Shown here piece by piece: positions 25,534 through 33,111 of a DNA stretch of 64,000 bases. Under the pieces are notes generated by a model. The model did not search any database and was not told the DNA's origin. It saw only the letters and a program-made list of their open reading frames with translations. The position numbers and the translations under genes were made by a program. Origin of the DNA: JANQPX01 sp965222015 (GTDB taxonomy: Bacteria; Pseudomonadota; Alphaproteobacteria; Geminicoccales; Geminicoccaceae); assembly GCA_965222015.1 (NCBI GenBank), contig CBDCTL010000023.1, positions 1,211,601-1,275,600 of the forward strand, written 5' to 3'. How positions within the stretch are numbered: the first letter of the stretch is position 1; each line of letters opens with the position of its first letter.

Positions 25534-26715
25534 TTAAGAACGCGCATCAAGAGACGTAGATCGGATTGGCTCCGCCCCTTCGCTGAGAATCTCGAGATAG
25601 GCGCGATAGGCATAGATCCGACCACGTCGCCGGCCTGTGACCTCGGCGACGATACCGAGCTGCTGCAGGGTCTCCAGCGCAGCGTTGACCGTTGGCATGG
25701 TTAGCCCGGTCAGATCGCGCACCGCCGGCGCGCTCAGGAAGGGTTTCTTCTGCAAGAGCTCGTGAAGCCTGAGCACCGAGCCCGAGCGATCGGCATGTTG
25801 GCCGATTGCGGTGCTGTCGGTCTCGAACAGATCGACGATGCGGGTCGCGCTGTTGAAAGCCTGGTCCGCGGTTTCGGTGACGCCATCCAGAAAGAATTCG
25901 AGCCATGCCTCCCATGCGCCTTGCTCCCGCACCTCCTGCAGCAGCCGGTAATAATCGGTGCGATGCGTCTTCAGATAGAGGCTGAGATAGAGCAGCGGCT
26001 GCCGCATGACGCCGGTCAAGCAAAGGAAGAGCGTGACCAAGAGGCGCCCCAGCCTGCCATTGCCGTCCAGAAAGGGATGGATGGTCTCGAATTGCACGTG
26101 GATCAGGCCGGCCTTGATCAGCGGCGGCAGCGACGGCGTGTCCTCGTGGATAAAGCTTTCGAGGTCGCCAAGGGCGGTCTGCATGTCCGGAACGGGTGGT
26201 GGCACATACAGCGCATTGCCGGGGCGCGTGCCGCCGATCCAGTTCTGGGAGGTGCGGAAATTGCCGGGGTCCTTGGTCTGGCCGCGTCCACTCTGCAAAA
26301 GGCGCGCATGCATCTCACGGATCAGGCGCAGCGACAGCGGCAGGGTGTCGAGTCGCTCCAGGCCGTAGAGCAGCGCATCGACATAGTTGGAGACCTCGCG
26401 CACGTCGTCGATCGGCGGTTCGGCCATCTGTTCGATCTCAAAACGCAGGAGATCGGTCAGAGTCGACTGCGTCCCCTCGATCTGGGAGGAGAGCACGGCT
26501 TCCTTGCGCACATACATGTAGAGAAACAGCGCATGGTCCGGCAGGAGCAGGGTGATGCCGTCCAGCCGGCCGATCGCCCGATCGGCGGCGCTCAGTCGCG
26601 ACAGCAGCGGCTCGAGATCGAGCGGCGGGGTCGGCGGCAAGGGTGGCGGCACGAAGGCGCGCACCCGCTCGCCGCCGACGGCGGTCTCGACATAGCGGCC
26701 CAGCCTGCTGGTCAT
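25534..26715 (-). CDS. fic: Fic family AMP-transferase, class II with C-terminal winged helix
   Basis: This 393-residue Fic protein transfers AMP (or another NMP) to a target hydroxyl. The catalytic loop is complete: HPFLDGNGRLGR starting at about H213. The N-terminal inhibitory helix carries SSQIEGT (S76-E80-G81), which marks the self-inhibited class II. The C-terminus (about 310-370) is a winged-helix domain, PAVRDLTGLTMPTVNAALET, suggesting DNA binding and autoregulation. The upstream region contains two TTAATTAA palindromes. A decayed paralogue lies about 0.9 kb away. Placement at the edge of the defence island fits a toxin-like or regulatory role, but the target cannot be read from sequence. 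Confidence 0.9.
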   Translation of the reverse strand: MTSRLGRYVETAVGGERVRAFVPPPLPPTPPLDLEPLLSRLSAADRAIGRLDGITLLLPDHALFLYMYVRKEAVLSSQIEGTQSTLTDLLRFEIEQMAEPPIDDVREVSNYVDALLYGLERLDTLPLSLRLIREMHARLLQSGRGQTKDPGNFRTSQNWIGGTRPGNALYVPPPVPDMQTALGDLESFIHEDTPSLPPLIKAGLIHVQFETIHPFLDGNGRLGRLLVTLFLCLTGVMRQPLLYLSLYLKTHRTDYYRLLQEVREQGAWEAWLEFFLDGVTETADQAFNSATRIVDLFETDSTAIGQHADRSGSVLRLHELLQKKPFLSAPAVRDLTGLTMPTVNAALETLQQLGIVAEVTGRRRGRIYAYRAYLEILSEGAEPIRSTSLDARS

Positions 26716-27159
26716 GATTGTCTCGCCATGAAAGCCTGCTTTATCAGCGATCGGCCTTAATTAAGAAAAGCGTGTCTAATTTAATTAACAGCTGACAATA
26801 TGCAAGGCCCTCGGAGACAGGCCGCTTGCGACGCCTTCCACGAAGAATGGCTGAGCTCCGCGGTTTGGCGCTCCGTTTCGCTATTCTATCCGCACCGTGG
26901 CTTCGAGCGAGCGGTCGCTGCCAATCTCTCTCATTAAGCCATCGCTGCGAGGAGCAAAGCTCGCTTTCCAATTTTCTCGCGTCGGGGATGCAATAGTTTT
27001 CGCCTCTCAGGTGTCTTGAGTCATTGAGGGAATCCAACGAGACCCGGACCAGCCGGCGTCCCGCGCACAACAGAAATTCGTAAGGGAGAATATTAAACGC
27101 GGCTCGATTTCCGTTTCGGGAATCAGCGCGGCAAGAAGCAAAACGTTGAGGAGGGGCCG
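26716..27159. other. Intergenic region upstream of fic, no gene recognised
   Basis: About 440 bp separate the fic start from the transglycosylase region. Two perfect TTAATTAA palindromes (26757-26764 and 26781-26788, start-to-start distance 24 bp) lie 40-75 bp upstream of fic. They could be operator half-sites for the Fic winged helix. Nothing else was recognised. This is the junction between defence cargo and the transfer operon. Confidence 0.45.
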
Positions 27160-27364
27160 ATGATGTTTCGACGTTCAATGCTGGATGAGACCCGGATCGA
27201 TATTTTCAAAGATCGCCATGGTCCGAGACTGCATCGGCGATCGATGCGAACTCGATATGCCGAATCGCTGCAGATCGCTGATCGCTGTCTGCCGGTCTCT
27301 ATCCTAAGCCGGAGCGTGACGGCGCTCAGTCTCTTGCTGACGATCTCAAGCTCCGCCATCGCAC

Positions 27365-27853
27365 TTGAACCTCATAGAGCGCCGTGGACAGAGGCCGCGC
27401 AAAAGGCCGGCCCTCGACGATCCGCGCATGCTTCAAGCGATCGCTTTCGCTGAAAGCGGCCGGACCGATGACCATGGGCTGATCGAACCGTGGCCCTGGG
27501 CCTTGAACATCGACGGCCAGGCGTTCTTCCCGACCAGCCAGGAGGAGGCGATGACGCTCCTCTCGGCCCATCAGGATCGCTCCGTCGATGTCGGCCTGCT
27601 GCAGATCAACATCCGCTGGCACGGCCATCGCGTCGACGATCCGAAATCGCTGCTCGATCCCGTCATCAATCTCGAGATCGGTGCTGTGATCCTCAAGGAG
27701 GCGCTGGCGTCGGCGCCGGGCGATCTGACTGCCGGCATCGGCCGGTATCACAGCAGCGATCCCGAAAGGGCGCGTTCCTATGCCCGCACGGTGCTGGCCT
27801 TCTACCGCTATCTGATTCATGACGATGAGGAGATGCGCGATGCCCGGCAATGA
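27365..27853 (+). CDS. Conjugal lytic transglycosylase, signal peptide in another frame
   Basis: This soluble lytic transglycosylase-type domain opens peptidoglycan for the transfer machinery. The catalytic Glu lies in MLQAIAFAESGR, and GLLQINIRWHG is the second conserved block. The normal N-terminus is in a different frame from ATG 27160: VTALSLLLTISSSAIA looks like a signal peptide and runs on to EAAQKAG before losing homology. One extra base near 27400 (in a GGCCGGCCC stretch) would explain it. Unless the sequence is wrong, the mature enzyme would lack export and probably cannot work. The stop overlaps the start of the FlhD-like gene. Confidence 0.75.
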   Translation: MNLIERRGQRPRKRPALDDPRMLQAIAFAESGRTDDHGLIEPWPWALNIDGQAFFPTSQEEAMTLLSAHQDRSVDVGLLQINIRWHGHRVDDPKSLLDPVINLEIGAVILKEALASAPGDLTAGIGRYHSSDPERARSYARTVLAFYRYLIHDDEEMRDARQ

Positions 27854-28199
27854 CGCCGCTCAAACCATTGTTCCCTTGATCCCAAGGGCCTCGGCGCCGC
27901 TCGACGAGGCGCAGGCCACGCAGGCTGTCATTGCGCTGAACCAGGCTTATGTCGCCGCCGCAGCCGAACTCTGCCGGCAGCATCCGCACCTCGCGACCAT
28001 CCTGCTGCACCTCGGGCCCGATCATCTGGCAAGGCTGTCCGGCACGACGCCGTTCGATCTGGTGCGATTGAATGCCGTCCCCGTTGCTTTGGTGCAGCCG
28101 CATCCCTGCCTAACCCGGCTTCTCGGCGCCACCTCGGTCGACGCGCTGCTAGCCGCGGCCCAGGACGCGGTCATCGCGCATGACGACCGGCTCCGATGA
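27840..28199 (+). CDS. FlhD-like transcription activator subunit (SetD-type)
   Basis: This 119-residue protein has a central segment matching FlhD in pattern: VIALNQAYVAAAAELCRQHP, where FlhD has a LNLSYLLLAQRLI-type helix. It continues into LGPDHLARLSGTTPFDLVRL, where FlhD has ISEEVADTLASLSLPQLLKL. ATG 27840 has GAGGAG upstream and overlaps the transglycosylase stop. The next gene is FlhC-like with a 4-nt overlap, as in flhDC. In SXT-type ICEs the homologous SetD/SetC pair is the master activator of transfer genes. I infer the same role here, in a heteromultimer with the next product. Confidence 0.72.
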   Translation: MPGNDAAQTIVPLIPRASAPLDEAQATQAVIALNQAYVAAAAELCRQHPHLATILLHLGPDHLARLSGTTPFDLVRLNAVPVALVQPHPCLTRLLGATSVDALLAAAQDAVIAHDDRLR

Positions 28200-28765
28200 G
28201 CGGCGACCGGAGCCCAACCGACGGCCTTGATCCCCTGGTCCGGCTGGTACAGGCCCAAGCCGAGGCTCTGGATCTGATCAAGCGTGGCCTTCGCCCGAAA
28301 CAGATCACCTGCATGACGGGCCTCAACATCGACAGGGTCAACCAGCTGCGCGCGGGCCTGATGCCGACCTCCGAGCGATGGGGACGGCCGCCATCGTCCG
28401 CAGCGACGATCCTCCGCCGGCCCCAGCTGCGCGCAGCTGCCTGCTACTTCGCTGGCATCCATCGGCGGCTTGTCGGTGATGGTGCTGCGGCTCGATCCAA
28501 CTGGCCGCTTTTTCTGGAGGCTTACGACATCTACCGAACCGTCGTCCGCGGCCTCGACGAGCTCCTGCCGATCCTCCCAATCGACGATGCCTTCACCATC
28601 GTCCAGGCCTTGGACAGCGGCGGGGTCGGATGGGAGCACTGCGACTTGCATAGCGCCTACTTGATCATCCCGGATCACAACCGTGTCTGGGGTTGCCCCT
28701 ATTGCACCCTCGCCAAAGGCGCCTGGTCGACCGTCGACGAGAGGCCGCGCCCGCACGGAGGGTGA
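28196..28765 (+). CDS. FlhC-like transcription activator subunit (SetC-type)
   Basis: This 189-residue protein is collinear with FlhC. The N-terminal DNA-binding-like region is AEALDLIKRGLRPKQITCMT followed by GLNIDRVNQLRAGL. The middle helix is FLEAYDIYRTVVRGLDELLP, and ALDSGGVGWEHC leads into the zinc site. The metal-binding pattern is C-x2-H-x14-C-x2-C (HCDLH then CPYC), where FlhC has four cysteines, so one ligand appears to be histidine. Its stop codon TGA (28763-28765) lies inside the centre of inverted-repeat copy 3, so gene end and putative operator overlap. It probably acts with the FlhD-like protein to activate the transfer operons. Confidence 0.75.
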   Translation: MSGDRSPTDGLDPLVRLVQAQAEALDLIKRGLRPKQITCMTGLNIDRVNQLRAGLMPTSERWGRPPSSAATILRRPQLRAAACYFAGIHRRLVGDGAAARSNWPLFLEAYDIYRTVVRGLDELLPILPIDDAFTIVQALDSGGVGWEHCDLHSAYLIIPDHNRVWGCPYCTLAKGAWSTVDERPRPHGG

Positions 28766-28786
28766 TTTCGGGGTCCGTGCGGGCGC
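28747..28786. repeat. Conserved inverted repeat, copy 3 of 4
   Basis: Perfect 13-bp arms GCGCCCGCACGGA / TCCGTGCGGGCGC enclose GGGTGATTTCGGGG, identical in arms and centre to copy 4. It overlaps the last codons and stop of the flhC-like gene and lies 54 bp upstream of the traL start, at the head of the traLEKBVFHG unit. Confidence 0.88.
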
Positions 28787-28840
28787 CAACGGCGCGTTCG
28801 CCTGGACTAGGCTCGAAGACAGCAATGCCTTGGAGCCGCC

Positions 28841-29121
28841 ATGACCACCCGATCCTTGCCCCGCACCGTCGACGATCCGCCGTTCTTCCTGCTCTGGCGC
28901 CTGGATGATTTCGCGCCGCCGACCCTGATGCTGGCGGCCGGCTTTCTGGTGAACGCGCCGTTTCTTCTGGCCTTCGCCGGGCTGGTGCTGGGCTTTCTCT
29001 ATCAGCGCTATCGCGAGGGCCGACCGGAGATGTTCGTGCTGCACGCGCTCTACTGGTTCGGGTCTGGCCGGGCCGCGGCCGGACCATGCGCAATCCCTTT
29101 CAGCGGGTTTACTTGCCATGA
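28841..29121 (+). pseudogene. traL: TraL pilus assembly protein, frameshifted near its end
   Basis: This small inner-membrane protein of F-type systems begins LPRTVDDPPFFLLWRLDDF. A hydrophobic pair of helices follows, then FLYQRYREGRPEMFVLHALYWFG, all typical of TraL. The normal ending RTMRNPFQRVYLP with its stop at 29119-29121 is found only in another frame. One base is therefore missing (or two added) between about 29060 and 29085, in a GGCCGGGCCGCGGCCGG stretch. With the correction the stop overlaps the traE start by 3-4 nt as expected. Without it the frame runs on to 29428 and the last 20 residues are replaced by about 120 unrelated ones. Confidence 0.85.
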
Positions 29122-29720
29122 AGCTCGACGTCCTGTTCGCCGACTGGGCGACCACGCGGACACAGAATCGCTGGCTGTTTCTCGCGGTCGCTGCCTTGTC
29201 GCTCGCCCTCCTTCTCGTAACCAGTTTGCTGCTCGGCCGGGATCGGGTGGTGGTGCTGGTGCCGCCCGAGCTTTCGGCCGAGACCGAGATCGCGAGCGAC
29301 CGGGCAAGCCAGGACTACACCAAGGCCTGGGGCCTGCATATCGCGACCCTGATCGGCAATGTCACCCCCGGCAATGGCGCTTTCATCAAGCAGGCGGTCT
29401 ACCCGCTGCTGGCGCCAGCGATCCATGACGAGGTCACAACCATCATCGAGCGTCAGCTCGATCAGCTCGAGCGGGACCGGGTGTCCCTTCGTTTCGAGCC
29501 GCGCCGCGTGCTGCAGAAGGGCAGCCGGGTTTTTGTTTTTGGCTACGGCGTGACCAGCGCGATCGGTGGTTCTAATGAAGCGCGCGTCAAGCGGACCTAT
29601 GAGATCGAGCTCGAGATCGAACGCCATCGCCCGGTGATCCGCGCCTTGCGCACCTATGAGGGCGAGCCGCGCACCGATGATCCGACGCGGCCGCCCGCCA
29701 TCGGGGAGGGAGAGTCATGA
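29118..29720 (+). CDS. traE: Conjugal transfer protein TraE
   Basis: This 200-residue F-type TraE/VirB5-position pilus assembly protein is anchored in the inner membrane. One N-terminal transmembrane helix (about 20-40, LFLAVAALSLALLLVTSLLL) follows a short cytoplasmic Trp/Arg segment. The periplasmic domain carries TKAWGLHIATLIGNVTPGNG and FIKQAVYPLLAP, then QLDQLERDRVSLRFEPRRV, all conserved in the family. The start overlaps the corrected traL stop, and the stop overlaps traK by 4 nt. Confidence 0.9.
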   Translation: MKLDVLFADWATTRTQNRWLFLAVAALSLALLLVTSLLLGRDRVVVLVPPELSAETEIASDRASQDYTKAWGLHIATLIGNVTPGNGAFIKQAVYPLLAPAIHDEVTTIIERQLDQLERDRVSLRFEPRRVLQKGSRVFVFGYGVTSAIGGSNEARVKRTYEIELEIERHRPVIRALRTYEGEPRTDDPTRPPAIGEGES

Positions 29721-30628
29721 TCGGGCGAGCTGCACTCGGTACAGTGATGCTGCTGGCTCTCGGGTTGGGATCGACTCGCGCGCAAGAGACGCCGATCGAC
29801 CCTCACCCTGAGTCAAACCTCACGCTTCCATCCATCCCGGCTGACGTCGATCCGCGTCGATCAGCATCCGAAAGCTCCGGCTCGCGCAAGGTGGCGGACA
29901 CGCTGCAGACCATCATGGTCGAACCCGGGGTCAACGAGATCATCCAGATCGCCGTCGGGCATCCCAACCGGATCGTGACGCCGTTCAAGGCGCCGCGCGT
30001 GGTCACCACCGCTGCCGCAAGCGTCGAGACCAGCGCCAACGTCATCTATGTCGCGCCGTCCGGCCCCGCGCTGATCACCATGTTCCTGACCGAGACCGGC
30101 GACGAGAGCGTCTCGATCAGCCTGACCCTACAGCCAAGGCAGATCCCGCCGCGCGAGCTTCGCCTTGAGCTGCCTGCCGGTGTTTACCTGCCGAGGACGG
30201 ATAAAGAAGAGCGAACGCGCCACGCTGCCAACGATCGAACCTATGTCGCCCGCGCTGGGGCGATGTTCGATCAGCTGGCGCGCGGACAGGTGCCGCTGGA
30301 CGCCGCCTTCAGCGACCAGGCGCCGCCGCCTTATCCCCTCTGTGCGGTCGAGGACGGTTTCGAGGTGTCCTTCGCGACCGGTCAGTATCTGCTGGCCGAG
30401 GGTATGGAGGTCTATGTCGGGCTGGTCCGGCATGGCGGCGATGCCGCTGCGGCCTTTCAGGAACCCTGGTGCTACAGAGAAGGGGTGGTCGCGGTCGCGC
30501 TCTGGCCGGGCACGCGTCTGGCGCCGGGCGAATTCGCCGAGATCTATCTCGCCCGCGCGCGCGCAGCGCCCGAACCGAACGACTCTCAAGGTCACCGGCC
30601 CTCGCTTCTGCAGGGGATTAGGCCATGA
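29717..30628 (+). CDS. traK: Conjugal transfer protein TraK (secretin-like)
   Basis: This 303-residue exported protein has a signal peptide (ALGTVMLLALGLGSTRAQ, cleavage near residue 22) and a Pro/Ser-rich linker. The TraK domain starts TIMVEPGVNEIIQIAVGHPN and continues RIVTPFKAPRVVTT. In F-type systems TraK forms the outer ring of the core complex with lipoprotein TraV and TraB. The C-terminal half (VGLVRHGGDAAAAFQE) supports this. The gene is coupled to traE and traB by 4-nt overlaps. Confidence 0.9.
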   Translation: MIGRAALGTVMLLALGLGSTRAQETPIDPHPESNLTLPSIPADVDPRRSASESSGSRKVADTLQTIMVEPGVNEIIQIAVGHPNRIVTPFKAPRVVTTAAASVETSANVIYVAPSGPALITMFLTETGDESVSISLTLQPRQIPPRELRLELPAGVYLPRTDKEERTRHAANDRTYVARAGAMFDQLARGQVPLDAAFSDQAPPPYPLCAVEDGFEVSFATGQYLLAEGMEVYVGLVRHGGDAAAAFQEPWCYREGVVAVALWPGTRLAPGEFAEIYLARARAAPEPNDSQGHRPSLLQGIRP

Positions 30629-31983
30629 CCTTCGCCGATCTCTCGCCGCGCCTGCAGCGCTGGCTCACCCTTGGTGGCGTTGGCGGCGGTGTGCTGCTGG
30701 TCTCCTGGGCGATCGCTGCGAGCTTCTCCGGCAGCGCCGGTCAGGGACAGCGTCAGGCAATCAACGAAGCGATTTTGACCGACGCCGACACGAGGCAGAC
30801 CACGATCGACCGGCTGGCGGCCCAGCTCGACCTAGCCCGTGATCATAATGCCGAGCTCGCCAGGAAGCTGGACACACTCGCCGAACGGCAACAGGCGTTG
30901 CCGGACGATCTGGTCGAGCGCCTGAGGCGCAGCATCGAGCGTGAAGTCGGCGCCAAGGATCAGGCGCTCGAACGCCGCTTCCATGATCTCGAAGGCGAGA
31001 TCGCGAGTCTGCGGCAGGAAAAGCTGGCGCAGGCTGAAGCGCCATCGCCGGCGTCGGGGATCGACCTTGCGCCCGAGGAGAGCGACATCGAGCCGGCCGC
31101 GGTGGTGACGGCGGCCGATAACCAAATCCGGTTCCCGGAAGCGGACGTCGACACTGATCCAGCCGATCCAACATCGATCTTCCGCGCGTCATCGCCGGCT
31201 TCGACGACCGGCGATCGGCCGGACGGCGCGTCTGCCGGGGACGCCAGCAGCGAGGCGGCGCCCGGTCAGGCGCTGACCATCCGCTTCGTCTCCAAGCGCG
31301 ACGCCCAAGGCGAAGTCGAGGGTGAAGCGGTCGCCGGGCTCGATGGCGACAACATCTTCAAGCTACCGGCGACCTCGATCCTGACCGGCACGCTGATCAC
31401 CGGCCTCGATGCGCCGACTGGCGCCCAGGCCCAGGGCGAGCCGCTGCCCGTGCTGCTGCGCCTGAAGAAGGACGCGATACTGCCGAACCGCTACCGCGCC
31501 GACGTGCGCGAATGCTTCGCCCTGCTCGGCGCCTATGGCGATCTGTCCTCGGAGCGCGCGCATATGCGCGGCGAGACCATGTCCTGCATCCTGCATGACG
31601 GCACGATCCTGGAGCAGCCTCTCAAGGCTTTCGCGGTCGGCGAGGACGGCAAGGAAGGAGCGAGGGGGCGGCTGGTCAGGCGCGAAGGCACCTTTATCGC
31701 GCGCGCTCTGCTGGTCGGGTTCCTCGAGGCCGCCGCCAATGCGCTCGACGACAACCAGATCGTGCAGATCGGCAGCGGCGGCGGGCTCGACGTCCAGGGC
31801 GCGCAGGCGGCGGCAACGTCGATCGGCGCTTCCACCGCCGGCAGCGCCCTTGGCCGGGTCGCCGACTGGTACATCGATCAGGCCTTCCAGCTTTTTCCGG
31901 TCATCGAGATCGACGCCGGTCGCGAGATCGACGTGGTCCTGACCTCGACCTTCGAGATGAACCTGCCCAAGGAGAATGACTGA
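30625..31983 (+). CDS. traB: Conjugal transfer protein TraB (VirB10-like)
   Basis: This 452-residue protein spans the periplasm between inner and outer membrane. One transmembrane helix lies at about 15-32 and a coiled coil at about 50-130 (repeated LARDHNAELARKLDTLAE). A Pro/Ala/Asp-rich linker follows. The C-terminal VirB10-like barrel contains LPATSILTGTLITGLDAPTG, ADVRECFALLGAYGDLSSER, a TMSCIL cysteine and FPVIEIDAGREIDVVL. It works with TraK and TraV in the core complex. It overlaps traK by 4 nt and traV by 1 nt (TGATG). Confidence 0.92.
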   Translation: MTFADLSPRLQRWLTLGGVGGGVLLVSWAIAASFSGSAGQGQRQAINEAILTDADTRQTTIDRLAAQLDLARDHNAELARKLDTLAERQQALPDDLVERLRRSIEREVGAKDQALERRFHDLEGEIASLRQEKLAQAEAPSPASGIDLAPEESDIEPAAVVTAADNQIRFPEADVDTDPADPTSIFRASSPASTTGDRPDGASAGDASSEAAPGQALTIRFVSKRDAQGEVEGEAVAGLDGDNIFKLPATSILTGTLITGLDAPTGAQAQGEPLPVLLRLKKDAILPNRYRADVRECFALLGAYGDLSSERAHMRGETMSCILHDGTILEQPLKAFAVGEDGKEGARGRLVRREGTFIARALLVGFLEAAANALDDNQIVQIGSGGGLDVQGAQAAATSIGASTAGSALGRVADWYIDQAFQLFPVIEIDAGREIDVVLTSTFEMNLPKEND

Positions 31984-33083
31984 TGTGCGTCAGAACTTGG
32001 CTTCTCGCGGCGACGGCGCTCGCTACTCTCGTAGCCTGCACGCCCGGTGCTTCGGAGTTCAGTTGCAAGGGCTACCCGGACGGCGTCGCCTGCGTCAGCG
32101 CCCGCAAGGTCTATGAGCTGACCAACAGCCGCTCGCGCGTCACCCAGGACGATCTGGAGGGGCTGGCCGGACAGGAGGGAGTCGTCGAGCCTCGCTTCCA
32201 GGACGTGCGCCGTCCCTTGCCCGCCTTCGCCGCCGGCGACGCGTTGGCCTCGCAGGCGGGGCTCGACCGACCGGCCGCCGATCCTGCGCCCGGCGTGCTC
32301 CGGGTCTGGGTGGGCCCGACCGCCACGGATGGAGGTGATGTCGCCGGTCCGAGCTATGTCTATTCACGCATCGACCCGAGGATCGAGGCAAGACGTGATG
32401 CCGATCCGCGACGCTTCGAGCCGCTCACCGGACGCGCCGAGCCTGGAGAGGCCGCCGATGAGCGGCCGTTGGCGTCCGGCGATGCTTTGGTCACCGCCGC
32501 CGTCGAGGCGCCGGCCGAGGGCGAGCCGGCATCCCGACCGATCGCGGTCTGGGCGACCAACAACCGCCGGCTGACCGAGGTCTATTTCGAGAGCGGCAGC
32601 GCCGATGTGCCGGCGACCGGCCAGCGCCGGCTCGAAGCCATCGTGCCGGCGATCGACAAGCTCCGGCCGAAAGCCGTTCTGGTGGTTGGCTTCACCGATC
32701 AGGTCGGATCCAAGGAGGTTAATGAGCGTTTGGCGCAGCGCCGCGTCGATGCCGTGACCAAGATCCTGAAAGACAAGGGTGTTGCGACCAGGATCGTGAC
32801 GGCGGCAAGGGGCGAACCGAAAGAGGGCTCGGCTACCTCCGATGGCGGCGCCGATCCCAACAACCGCAAGGTATGGGTCGTGGCGCTGGACGTCGCGACC
32901 GCGAAGCCGGCGTCGGAGCAGCAGGCCGCTGTCGAACCACCGCCCGACACCGAAGCGGCGAAGCCAGAGGTCCGCAGGAACGGGGGCTCCAGCCGTCCCT
33001 GCCGCCTCTGTCGGGATTCCGATGACCATGGCGACAGCCGTGACCATGGCCGGGATCATCACGGCATGGACGGGATGCACTAG
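31983..33083 (+). CDS. traV: TraV lipoprotein fused to an OmpA-like peptidoglycan-binding domain
   Basis: The N-terminus is TraV-like. The lipobox LVACTPG makes C19 the lipidated residue, followed by FSCKGYPDGVACVSARKVYELTN and VLRVWVGP. Residues about 195-305 form a clear OmpA C-terminal domain: VYFESGSADVPATGQRRL, then VVGFTDQVGSKEVNERLAQRRVDAV in the TD-x-G...N...RR pattern. This domain binds peptidoglycan. A His/Asp-rich tail closes the 366-residue protein. TraV normally lacks OmpA, so the fusion would tether the outer ring to the cell wall. No frameshift is needed to join the two parts. Confidence 0.85.
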   Translation: MCVRTWLLAATALATLVACTPGASEFSCKGYPDGVACVSARKVYELTNSRSRVTQDDLEGLAGQEGVVEPRFQDVRRPLPAFAAGDALASQAGLDRPAADPAPGVLRVWVGPTATDGGDVAGPSYVYSRIDPRIEARRDADPRRFEPLTGRAEPGEAADERPLASGDALVTAAVEAPAEGEPASRPIAVWATNNRRLTEVYFESGSADVPATGQRRLEAIVPAIDKLRPKAVLVVGFTDQVGSKEVNERLAQRRVDAVTKILKDKGVATRIVTAARGEPKEGSATSDGGADPNNRKVWVVALDVATAKPASEQQAAVEPPPDTEAAKPEVRRNGGSSRPCRLCRDSDDHGDSRDHGRDHHGMDGMH

Positions 33084-33111
33084 CACTCGGCAGGAGCAGG
33101 GAGCGGCGGCG

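Noticed and set aside
26744..27178. A 144-residue minus-strand frame upstream of fic
   Set aside because: Arg/Ser-rich with no motif and no ribosome binding site; it overlaps the probable fic control region.
28841..29428. TraL as a 195-residue protein
   Set aside because: The extension after LYWFG is an out-of-frame read over traE. The genuine TraL ending is found in another frame and stops at 29121.
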